Assembly (NCBI GenBank): GCA_964496275.1
Contig: CAZBYL010000064.1
Coordinates: 1 to 9,933 of the forward strand
Length of the DNA stretch: 9,933 nucleotides
Direction: 5' to 3'
Source of the DNA: CAZBYL01 sp964496275
GTDB taxonomy: Bacteria > Synergistota > Synergistia > Synergistales > Synergistaceae
This document shows positions 1 through 5,995 of this stretch, one piece after another. Each line of letters begins with the position of its first letter. Within the stretch, counting starts at the first letter, position 1. The notes under the pieces were generated by a model. The model was not told the DNA's origin. It searched no databases and saw nothing but the letters and a program-made list of their open reading frames with translations. A program made the translations under genes and the position numbers.

Positions 1-53
1 GTACCTGCATGGGGTGCAGGTGGTCGGAGGTTCGAATCCTCTCATCCCGACCA
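1..53 (+). tRNA. tRNA-Pro(GGG), 5' part cut off by window edge
   Basis: The 3' part of a proline tRNA. The anticodon stem CCTGC (4-8) pairs perfectly with GCAGG (16-20) around a 7-nt loop, ATGGGGT, giving U33, anticodon GGG (11-13) and G37. A GGG anticodon reads the proline codons CCC/CCU, and G37 is the usual TrmD target in tRNA-Pro. The variable region TGGTC (21-25) has G at position 46, so the tRNA could be a substrate of the TrmB encoded downstream. The T arm is GGAGG-TTCGAAT-CCTCT (26-42), with one G-U pair. The 3' acceptor strand is 43-49, the discriminator is A50, and CCA (51-53) is genome-encoded. The D arm and 5' acceptor strand lie outside the window. Confidence 0.93.
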
Positions 54-65
54 TTTGAGTGTTAG

Positions 66-110
66 GCCTTGATGTCTCTGATTATTCAGCGGATATCAAG
101 GCGTTTTTTT
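66..110 (+). terminator. Intrinsic terminator after tRNA-Pro
   Basis: GCCTTGAT (66-73) pairs perfectly with ATCAAGGC (95-102). A G-U and a T-A pair extend the stem inward, and the loop is AT-rich. The stem is followed by G and a run of seven T (104-110). It lies 12 nt after the tRNA CCA, so it most likely ends the tRNA transcript and separates it from rsmA. Confidence 0.88.
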
Positions 111-125
111 ATTTTTACAAAACGG

Positions 126-154
126 TTGTACAAACTATGATTTTTATGTATGCT
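126..154 (+). promoter_or_regulatory. Candidate sigma70-type promoter for rsmA-trmB
   Basis: TTGTAC (126-131) and TATGCT (149-154) are spaced by 17 nt in an AT-rich stretch between the tRNA terminator and rsmA. Each box matches only part of the consensus, so this is a weak call. It rests mainly on position: the preceding terminator means rsmA needs its own promoter somewhere in 111-220. Confidence 0.35.
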
Positions 155-223
155 TAAACATTATATGCTGCTATATGTATGCCGTGTGACGCTTTTATAA
201 AAATACTATGTACAGGGGCAATC

Positions 224-1057
224 ATGATGTCAAAAATTCCTCACTTTATAAATAATACGGATATCGGCCAGAACTTTTTGATAGACCATTCTGTGGTCGA
301 GTATATGCTCAAGAGAGCTGCACTTACGGAGAGGGACAAAGTCCTTGAGATAGGTCCCGGCGAGGGTATTTTGACGGAGGAGCTTCTTGCTTCGGACTGT
401 GCCTCTGTGTGCACCATAGAGCTCGATACAAGGCTCAAACATGTAATAGACATGCTCGCGATAGGAAATAAGAAACTGACCCCCCTGTGGGGCGATGCCG
501 TGCAGTTTGACTACGAGCGCTCCCTTCCCTTTTTTCCGAACAGAGTTATCGCAAATCTGCCTTACCATATTACGACCCCGCTTATGTGGGTCTTTTTGGA
601 AAAATTGGTTTCGCATGGTCTTGAGTATATGCTTTTGATGGTGCAGGTTGAATCTGCAGAGCGCATGACGTCGCCGGAAAAGCATAGGGAGAGATCTCCT
701 CTGGGAATTACCATAGAGGCTATGGGAACTTCTTCCATAGTCAGAAAAGTCCCGCCGAGCGCTTTTCGTCCTCAACCCCGCGTAAATTCATGTCTCATCG
801 AAATAAAAATAGAGAAGAATCATGAGCTGCCGCTCGATCGGACATGGCGCGGACTTCTTGCAAGGTCTTTTACTCAGCGCAGAAAAACGTTGGTTAATAA
901 TTGGGTAGCCGGATATAATGATATCACTCGCGACTCAGCCGTCGGTATATTGGAAAAGCATGGCTTGAGCGTTTCTGCCAGGGCGGAGGAGCTTCCGCTT
1001 GAGCTTTGGTTCGAGCTTGCGAAGGAGCCAGTTTTTTTCTTAAAGCCAAAAGCATAG
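224..1057 (+). CDS. rsmA: 16S rRNA (adenine1518-N6/adenine1519-N6)-dimethyltransferase RsmA (KsgA)
   Basis: Predicted to transfer four methyl groups from SAM to two adjacent adenosines in the 3' terminal helix of 16S rRNA, a late small-subunit maturation step in the cytoplasm. The 277-aa protein has the normal family length. The N-terminal QNFL is at residues 16-19. SAM motif I, VLEIGPGEG, is at 40-48, and the acidic ribose-binding position is E66 (IELD). The family catalytic motif NLPY is at 111-114. The C-terminal RNA-binding part has AFRPQPRV and SFTQRRKTL. ATG 224 is chosen because AGGGG (213-217) lies 6 nt upstream. ATG 227 is equally possible. The in-frame extension back to 179 lacks a ribosome site and adds residues the family does not have. 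It forms an operon with trmB, whose start is 21 nt downstream. Confidence 0.95.
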   Translation: MMSKIPHFINNTDIGQNFLIDHSVVEYMLKRAALTERDKVLEIGPGEGILTEELLASDCASVCTIELDTRLKHVIDMLAIGNKKLTPLWGDAVQFDYERSLPFFPNRVIANLPYHITTPLMWVFLEKLVSHGLEYMLLMVQVESAERMTSPEKHRERSPLGITIEAMGTSSIVRKVPPSAFRPQPRVNSCLIEIKIEKNHELPLDRTWRGLLARSFTQRRKTLVNNWVAGYNDITRDSAVGILEKHGLSVSARAEELPLELWFELAKEPVFFLKPKA

Positions 1058-1078
1058 CGATACTGGAGTGGTTTGATA

Positions 1079-2014
1079 ATGTGGTGGAATCTTGATAAGG
1101 TAATTGTCACTGAAAACAAAGAGCTCCCGCTTGATTGGAAGTCCCTCTCTCCTTCCGGACGCATATTTGTTGAGATAGGCTTCGGGAACGGAGAATTTCT
1201 TGATTATCTGGCGAAGAGCAACCCGGATGTTCTTGTCGTCGGAATCGAGGTTTCTCAGTGCTATGCCTCTAAAGGAGCAAGGCTTGCCCTTGCCCGAGGG
1301 TATGATAATTTGAGAATAATGCACGGTGATGCGCGTTTCCTGCTCCGCCACTGTTTTGCGCCTGAGAGTGTGGAGCGCGTCTATATGAACTTTCCGTGCC
1401 CTTGGCCGAAGACTCGCCATGCGGCGCGCCGTGTGACGGTTCCCGTCTTTGCGGAGCTGCTTAACTATCTTCTGGAGCCGGGCGGTGTGTTTGAGCTGGT
1501 GACTGATGTGGACTGGTACGCACGGGAAGCGGCCGAGACGATTTCGGAACTGGGCGCTCTTGATGCGGATCCGGTGGAGACTAATCCGGTGCGCGGCTGT
1601 ATTACAAAATATGAGCGCAAGTGGAAGGCTATGGGGAAAGACACATGGCGCCTTATACTGCGTAAAAACGGCAGGATAGAGCCTGAAAGGGACAGGGAGG
1701 ATGGTTGGCCTATGGAGTTTGAACGAGAGACGAAGAGGACTGCCTGTGAGGTGTTATCCGCGCTCAAAGAGGCTGAAGGCGAGGGTGTGGGCGGTAAGGG
1801 GCATTGGGTTTTCAGAGATGCCTTTATTTCAGAGGATGGAATAGGGATTATACTTGTAATAACGGCGGATGAAGGTTTTGAACAGCATTTTTATCTTAAA
1901 ATAATTCCAAACTACAGGGGTATAACGGTAAAAGTCGATTCTGTAGGACATCCATATAGAACTCCGGCAATGAGAGCCGCACTTTTGCACGCATTGGATA
2001 TTGCATCAAAATGA
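1079..2014 (+). CDS. trmB: tRNA (guanine46-N7)-methyltransferase TrmB, with long C-terminal extension
   Basis: Predicted SAM-dependent enzyme making m7G46 in the tRNA variable loop. The SAM motif EIGFGNGEF is at residues 32-40, with the acidic residue of GIEV at 57. The family signature reads NFPCPWPK at 104-111 followed by TRH. TDVDWYA (142-148) and TKYE (176-179) are also typical. Two oddities stand out. First, Cys107 occupies the place of the aspartate in the NFPDPW-type motif of the E. coli and B. subtilis enzymes. Second, about 110 residues follow the normal end of the domain (from about 198 to 311), ending in a separate folded-looking segment; long C-terminal regions are known in some thermophile TrmBs. 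ATG 1079 is preferred because GGAG (1065-1068) is 10 nt upstream; TTG 1073 would sit too close. It is transcribed with rsmA and followed by a terminator. Confidence 0.9.
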   Translation: MWWNLDKVIVTENKELPLDWKSLSPSGRIFVEIGFGNGEFLDYLAKSNPDVLVVGIEVSQCYASKGARLALARGYDNLRIMHGDARFLLRHCFAPESVERVYMNFPCPWPKTRHAARRVTVPVFAELLNYLLEPGGVFELVTDVDWYAREAAETISELGALDADPVETNPVRGCITKYERKWKAMGKDTWRLILRKNGRIEPERDREDGWPMEFERETKRTACEVLSALKEAEGEGVGGKGHWVFRDAFISEDGIGIILVITADEGFEQHFYLKIIPNYRGITVKVDSVGHPYRTPAMRAALLHALDIASK

Positions 2015-2067
2015 CACCAAAGTAAAACCTTTTGATTATAATTTATGTAATAATTATATTGATACTA

Positions 2068-2120
2068 AGCCTATATTCGTTTGTATTATTTTTATGAACG
2101 GAAATGGGCTATTTTTTTTT
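2068..2120 (+). terminator. Intrinsic terminator of the rsmA-trmB operon
   Basis: AGCCTATATTCGTT (2068-2081) pairs with AACGGAAATGGGCT (2097-2110) through 14 positions, with two G-U wobbles and one A-A mismatch. The stem is followed by A and nine T (2112-2120). It starts 53 nt after the trmB stop, so the cyclase locus downstream appears to be transcribed independently. Confidence 0.8.
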
Positions 2121-2128
2121 GTCAGAAA

Positions 2129-2157
2129 TTGACTGTTTGGGATTTTTGTATTACTAT
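2129..2157 (+). promoter_or_regulatory. Candidate promoter of the riboswitch-cyclase transcript
   Basis: TTGACT (2129-2134) matches the -35 consensus at five of six positions. After a 17-nt spacer comes TACTAT (2152-2157), four of six for the -10. Transcription would start near 2164, about 50 nt before the riboswitch core, so the aptamer would be in the leader. A perfect 6-bp inverted repeat (CTATAC 2154-2159, GTATAG 2168-2173) overlaps the -10 and predicted start. Confidence 0.5.
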
Positions 2158-2210
2158 ACGGATTTGGGTATAGCCTTATATAACAACAGGATTGATGAAT
2201 TTAAATATAA

Positions 2211-2290
2211 ATAATTTGGCAAGGCGGCCGAAAGACCGTTTACGCAAAGCCAAGGGCCTTCGCTTATAGCATGGCAGCCGGTTGCAGATA
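2211..2290 (+). promoter_or_regulatory. Cyclic di-GMP class I riboswitch (GEMM-I) aptamer
   Basis: The leader contains the conserved GEMM-I elements in order. GGCAA is at 2218-2222. A hairpin closed by a GAAA tetraloop (loop 2230-2233, arms 2223-2229 and 2234-2240) follows. ACGCAAAGCCA is at 2242-2252, then GGGCCT (2254-2259), ATGGCAGCC (2271-2279) and GGTTGC (2280-2285). GCAA (2219-2222) pairs with TTGC (2282-2285) as P1, and CCA (2250-2252) can pair with TGG (2272-2274) in the second domain. The GNRA hairpin has one C-A mismatch (2228/2235), and the loop of the second domain is short. This family binds c-di-GMP and controls downstream genes. Here the gene is a diguanylate cyclase, and an intrinsic terminator starts 11 nt after the core, so control by termination is inferred. 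Confidence 0.92.
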
Positions 2291-2295
2291 TTTGT

Positions 2296-2340
2296 ACAGT
2301 ATTCGTCTTGTACTCGTTTGCAGACGAATGCTGTTTTTTT
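2296..2340 (+). terminator. Riboswitch expression platform: intrinsic terminator
   Basis: ACAGTATTCGTC (2296-2307) pairs with GACGAATGCTGT (2323-2334), twelve consecutive pairs with a single T-G wobble. The loop is 15 nt and seven T follow (2334-2340, the first of them in the stem). It lies between the c-di-GMP aptamer and the cyclase ribosome site (GGGG at 2354-2357), so unless it is prevented from forming it should stop transcription before the gene. No antiterminator is obvious. The loop carries TTTGCAGA (2317-2324), a near copy of the aptamer's 3' P1 strand GTTGCAGA (2281-2288), which might take part in switching. Confidence 0.88.
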
Positions 2341-2362
2341 AATCTCAAAACTCGGGGATGGA

Positions 2363-4219
2363 ATGTGGATGCTGAAACTTCGAAGTTCAATCATGATCAC
2401 CCTGTTTGCCGTTGTGCTTTCTCTCTCGGCTGTCGTCTGTCTTGTCCTGTACCAGAGGGCGGCGGCAAACCGAGCCGAGCTCAACACCTACAGGATTCTG
2501 CGTGAATCGGCAAAGGGGCAGGCTCTTCTCTTTGATATGGTTTTGAAGGAACAGTTTGATGCAATGAGAATAATATCCAAAACCTTAGATATGGAAAGGG
2601 ATATGAGGCCCGAGAATCTAAAACAAAAACTTGGTATGATGACCGAGTCTACTCACTACAGGCGGGTAATGCTTGCCGGAAAAAGCGGTATTGCATATTC
2701 GGGAGACGGTTCTCTCACAGATGTTTCAGATTATACGTGTTATAAGGCCGCAATGGACGGAAATCTGTCTATGGAAAATTTTTCCGAGCACAGTTTTTTG
2801 CTGTGCCTGCCCATTACATCCAACAATAAAATAAGCGGAGCGCTAATATGTGAGTATGACAAAAGTTTCTTGAAAAAAGCTTTTATGTCGGATTCGTTCG
2901 GATCCGAATCATATTCGTTTGTATGCGATAAAAACGGAAATCTTATAGTTCAGACAGATCATTTGGCAAGTCTCAATAAGGGAAGCAATATTTTTAGATT
3001 TTTCCAGAAAGCAGCTCTTCTGAACGGCGTGAGCCTTTCTTTGCTTCGCAGAGACTTCGATAACGGGGCGGAGGGGGTGGTATCTTACCGCTCAAACGGT
3101 AAGCAGCGTTACGCTATTTACCAGCCGATGGACCTTAAGGGTTGGTTTATTTTTAACGCAGTTCCTGAAGATATTATCGAGCGCGAGGTGGTTAGTGTCA
3201 CAAAATCCGGAGCAAAAGTTGTCTTTATAATAAGTTTTATATCATTTTTGCTTGTGCTTATTATAATAATTCTTGAGCGCCGCAGTGTTGCGCTGATAAA
3301 GGAAGAGCATAAGCGCGCACAGGAGAGCAATGAAAAATTTCGTGTGGCAATGCAGAGTATGGGCGCTGCGACATGGGATTATGACCTCAAGAGTCATGAG
3401 ATAATTCCCACCGATAAATCAAATAAACTGCACGGTTTTACATCAAACGTAAAAGATGTTCCAAACAGCCTTATTGAGAGCGGCTATGTTCACCCTGACA
3501 GCGCGGAGGAGTTCAGAGCCATGTATGCGCGTCTTTTCGCGGGAGTCCCGTACGCGGAAGGTGTTTTCCGTATGAGGCGTTCCGACGGGAACGGCTGGTG
3601 GTATGAGCATATAAGATATATAAACCAGTATACCATAGGCGGCGAGCCCTACTCTGCTATAGGTATAGGGCAGGACGTCACTGATAAGCAGGATCTGATG
3701 ACTGCGGCACAGACGGATCTTTTGACTGACGTGCTTAACCACAGCGCCGCTATCGAGAGGATTCGTGCTTTGATTTTATCTCCGGATATAAAAGATTATT
3801 GTGCTCTGTTTATGATAGACGTGGACCATTTCAAAAGTGTAAACGATACTATGGGGCATCAGAGCGGCGACAAGGTGCTTGTCAATACGGCAAAGAGGGT
3901 GAAGGAACTCTTCCGTTCGGGCGACGTTGTAGGACGAGTCGGAGGAGATGAGTTCGTTGTTTTTGTGTGTAACGTCCCCGATGTCGGGATTATTAAAAAG
4001 AAAGCCGAAATGATAGTGTCGTCCGTAAGAACTCACTGCTGCGACGGAGCTTCAGAAGTATCTGTTTCCGTAAGCGTCGGTGTTGCGATTTTTAAGGCCG
4101 GTGAAAGTTTTGAAGAGCTGTATCAGCACGCCGACAATGCGCTCTATCTCGCTAAGGGAAAGGGGCGCAACCGTTTTGAGTTCTACGCGGATAGCATGGA
4201 GAGTGGTGCGGCTTCCTGA
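2363..4219 (+). CDS. Membrane-bound Cache-PAS-GGDEF diguanylate cyclase
   Basis: Predicted to condense two GTP into cyclic di-GMP in response to an extracytoplasmic signal. The protein has 618 aa from ATG 2363. One membrane segment at about 10-30 and a second at about 284-304 flank a roughly 250-residue outer domain resembling Cache sensors. A PAS domain follows (about 325-443), with the usual WWYEHIRY...GIGQDVTD end. The GGDEF domain spans about 451-610. D486 in MIDVDHF is the expected metal ligand, and GGDEF is intact at 527-531. The inhibitory-site motif R518-S-G-D521 stands exactly five residues before GGDEF, so product inhibition is expected. No EAL or HD-GYP domain is present. GGGG (2354-2357) is 5 nt upstream of ATG 2363; ATG 2369 is an alternative. 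An open-frame extension to 2282 runs through the riboswitch and terminator and is rejected. The ligand is unknown. Confidence 0.93.
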   Translation: MWMLKLRSSIMITLFAVVLSLSAVVCLVLYQRAAANRAELNTYRILRESAKGQALLFDMVLKEQFDAMRIISKTLDMERDMRPENLKQKLGMMTESTHYRRVMLAGKSGIAYSGDGSLTDVSDYTCYKAAMDGNLSMENFSEHSFLLCLPITSNNKISGALICEYDKSFLKKAFMSDSFGSESYSFVCDKNGNLIVQTDHLASLNKGSNIFRFFQKAALLNGVSLSLLRRDFDNGAEGVVSYRSNGKQRYAIYQPMDLKGWFIFNAVPEDIIEREVVSVTKSGAKVVFIISFISFLLVLIIIILERRSVALIKEEHKRAQESNEKFRVAMQSMGAATWDYDLKSHEIIPTDKSNKLHGFTSNVKDVPNSLIESGYVHPDSAEEFRAMYARLFAGVPYAEGVFRMRRSDGNGWWYEHIRYINQYTIGGEPYSAIGIGQDVTDKQDLMTAAQTDLLTDVLNHSAAIERIRALILSPDIKDYCALFMIDVDHFKSVNDTMGHQSGDKVLVNTAKRVKELFRSGDVVGRVGGDEFVVFVCNVPDVGIIKKKAEMIVSSVRTHCCDGASEVSVSVSVGVAIFKAGESFEELYQHADNALYLAKGKGRNRFEFYADSMESGAAS

Positions 4220-4221
4220 CG

Positions 4222-5421
4222 TTAACTGCGGCTCTTCTTTGCGGAAAACCTTCTCCAGATGTAGCTTGCCGTTATAATCCACGGAAATAGCGCAACAACG
4301 TTGAGTGTGGTTTCAAGCCCTATTATGTCTGCCGAAAACCCGACAGGTGTCGTGCAAAGGTTTGCTATGCCCCAAGAGACGCCGAGTGCGAGAGAGCTTA
4401 CGGTGCTTCGCGACTCGGGGCATCTTTTTTGCGCCATTGCCGTCGTTACGGGGTTGCTTGCCTGAAGAAACGCAAAACCGAGCATCAGTATGGCAATTGA
4501 AAGAATACCCGTTGTGTAGAGTCCTGTAAGTATGAAAAACGGAGCCGCAGTCATGCTTATGAGCAGTATGTTGTCATCGCCTACAGTGTCCGCAAGTTTT
4601 CCGCCCGCCATACCGGCAAGAGTTCCGGCTATTGTTACCGCGAACAGAGAAAAACCTCCCGCCGCAATGCTTCCGCCCCTTGTGATTATGAGCATGGGCA
4701 AAAACAGCCTTATGCCCTGCGATGAGGCGTCTCTGATGCTGGCAATGGCAACGACACCGCCGACCTTACTCATGAGGTATTTTATGTTTCTGAAGAAGCC
4801 GCTCAGCTCAGCCTTCTCTTTTGAGAGTTCACTGTGTTCCATAGGTGTAGCCGTGTTTTTCCAAATGAAGAAACAGAGTGTGAAAACAGGTATAAGTGCG
4901 AGAGGAAATAGCTGCCTTCCGAGAACAGATACCATAAATACCACATACAGCGGGCTTATGGAACTTCCGAGGCTTCCGCTTGCCGCGAACAGCGAGATTG
5001 AAAATGCAAGTTTATTCTTCCCTGCGGAGGAGCCGCTGCGTCCTGTTCCCTGTGGGTGGAAGAGAGCCGTGCCGATGCTCATCATTCCTACCGCTATGAC
5101 GGCAGCTCCGAATGTGGGGGACATGGGAAGGATGCACGCGCCCGTTGCGCTGAGCATTGGTCCCCACACGGCAAACCACGGGCGTTTCTGCCTGTCGGCG
5201 AAATAACCCGTTACCGGCTGAGCGAAAATATTCGTGAGTCCGAAAATAGCGTTCAAAATTCCCGCTCCGCTCATAGACAAACCTATAGACTGCACGAGCA
5301 TCGGAATGATGGAGGGCAGCGATGTTGAGTGCAGATCGTTCATAAAGTGCAGAAATGTGAAGCTCAAAAGATTTTTTCTTCTCTTGGTTTCTTCTTCTGT
5401 TTCCGTGTTGTATTTGCGCAT
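4222..5421 (-). CDS. MFS transporter, fosmidomycin-resistance (Fsr)-like
   Basis: An integral inner-membrane permease of 399 aa with about twelve hydrophobic segments in two halves. The cytoplasmic linker between the halves is at about 192-216 (charged, KNTATPMEHSELSKEKAEL). Features resembling the Fsr group of the major facilitator superfamily are HFMND at 25-29 before the first helix end, QPVTGYFADRQKR at 68-80 (the loop 2-3 motif), and FHPQGTGRSG at 121-130, comparable to the HPEG-type motif of Fsr. E. coli Fsr exports fosmidomycin; the natural substrate here is unknown. The ribosome site is uncertain: GGGAG (5436-5440, complement) lies about 14 nt before the ATG, which is long. The gene converges on the cyclase gene with only 2 nt between stop codons and no visible terminator. 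It diverges from rsmD. Confidence 0.82.
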   Translation of the reverse strand: MRKYNTETEEETKRRKNLLSFTFLHFMNDLHSTSLPSIIPMLVQSIGLSMSGAGILNAIFGLTNIFAQPVTGYFADRQKRPWFAVWGPMLSATGACILPMSPTFGAAVIAVGMMSIGTALFHPQGTGRSGSSAGKNKLAFSISLFAASGSLGSSISPLYVVFMVSVLGRQLFPLALIPVFTLCFFIWKNTATPMEHSELSKEKAELSGFFRNIKYLMSKVGGVVAIASIRDASSQGIRLFLPMLIITRGGSIAAGGFSLFAVTIAGTLAGMAGGKLADTVGDDNILLISMTAAPFFILTGLYTTGILSIAILMLGFAFLQASNPVTTAMAQKRCPESRSTVSSLALGVSWGIANLCTTPVGFSADIIGLETTLNVVALFPWIITASYIWRRFSAKKSRS

Positions 5422-5444
5422 GTTCGTAAAAATATCTCCCTATG

Positions 5445-5473
5445 TGTACAATAATCGGTAAGGACATTATACT
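5445..5473 (+). promoter_or_regulatory. Candidate promoter region between the MFS gene and rsmD
   Basis: On the + strand TGTACA (5445-5450) and TATACT (5468-5473) are 17 nt apart, 30 nt before the rsmD start. The same place read on the - strand gives a perfect TATAAT (5471-5466) but no good -35 box at the right distance. Overlapping divergent promoters are plausible in this 81-nt gap, but both are weak calls. Confidence 0.35.
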
Positions 5474-5502
5474 CTCTATATTGTGCAACAGGGGGAATTT
5501 TG

Positions 5503-5991
5503 ATGAAAGAGATGCGGCCTACAACAGGCAAGGTTTTGCTGGCTTTGTTTAATATATTGGGATCTCTGAGGGACAGCCGATTTTTGGATCTGTTTTCCGG
5601 AAGCGGGCAGGTTGCCGCCTCCGCGTACAAAAAAGGGGCTTCCGAGGTTTGCTGCGTCGAGTCTGAGAGGAAGCGCCATGCCGAGATAGTTAAAAAAGTT
5701 CCGAGCGGAGTAAAATGTCTTTGTATGGATGCCAGACGCGCCGTGGCGAAGTTTGCCAAAAACGGGGAGCAATTCGATATAATATTTGCGGACCCTCCTT
5801 ATGAATTGGGCTGGGGGAGCGAATTTCCCGCTCTGATAGACGCGAATGACTCCGTATTGGCAGACGGCGGCGTGGTAGTATTTGAGCACTCGGACAGAGA
5901 GGAAATAGCTGATCTCGACTCCGAGAGATGGGACAGAGAAGACCGAGCTTACGGCGGCACCGTACTCACTTTTTACCGAAGGAGAGCATAA
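5503..5991 (+). CDS. rsmD: 16S rRNA (guanine966-N2)-methyltransferase RsmD, short N-terminus
   Basis: Predicted SAM-dependent methylase of 16S rRNA G966 acting during 30S assembly. RPTTGKVLLALFNIL at 5-19 matches the conserved RPTxxxxxExLFNxL block of the family. SAM motif I, DLFSGSGQ, is at 29-36, and the catalytic DPPY is at 97-100. The protein has 162 aa and is shorter than the usual 180-200, because the N-terminal RIIGG...RGR-L segment found in E. coli RsmD is missing. ATG 5503 follows GGGGG (5491-5495) at 7 nt; the in-frame TTG at 5500 is less likely. I found no alternative upstream frame encoding the missing segment. The gene is followed at once by coaD, whose ribosome site lies in the rsmD end, so the two are surely co-transcribed. 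Same pair as ylbH-ylbI in Bacillus. Confidence 0.9.
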   Translation: MKEMRPTTGKVLLALFNILGSLRDSRFLDLFSGSGQVAASAYKKGASEVCCVESERKRHAEIVKKVPSGVKCLCMDARRAVAKFAKNGEQFDIIFADPPYELGWGSEFPALIDANDSVLADGGVVVFEHSDREEIADLDSERWDREDRAYGGTVLTFYRRRA

Positions 5992-5995
5992 AAAA

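Noticed and set aside
1..110. tRNA 3' end as a possible integration (att) site
   Set aside because: No integrase, no repeated tRNA 3' end and no mobile genes nearby; the downstream genes are core functions.
179..223. Fifteen-residue extension of RsmA from ATG 179
   Set aside because: No ribosome site before it, and the family starts close to the later methionines; AGGGG lies just before ATG 224.
230..775. 181-codon open frame on the - strand
   Set aside because: It is antisense to rsmA and shows no domain-like pattern.
2282..2362. In-frame upstream extension of the cyclase gene starting at TTG 2282
   Set aside because: It would translate the end of the riboswitch and the terminator hairpin, has no ribosome site, and the true start after the terminator has one.
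3236..3275. AT-rich run with ATA/ATT repeats inside the cyclase gene
   Set aside because: It encodes the isoleucine-rich second membrane segment and needs no other explanation.
4532..5206. 224-codon open frame on the + strand
   Set aside because: It is antisense to the clearly supported MFS transporter; its sequence is the mirror of membrane codons and resembles no family I know.
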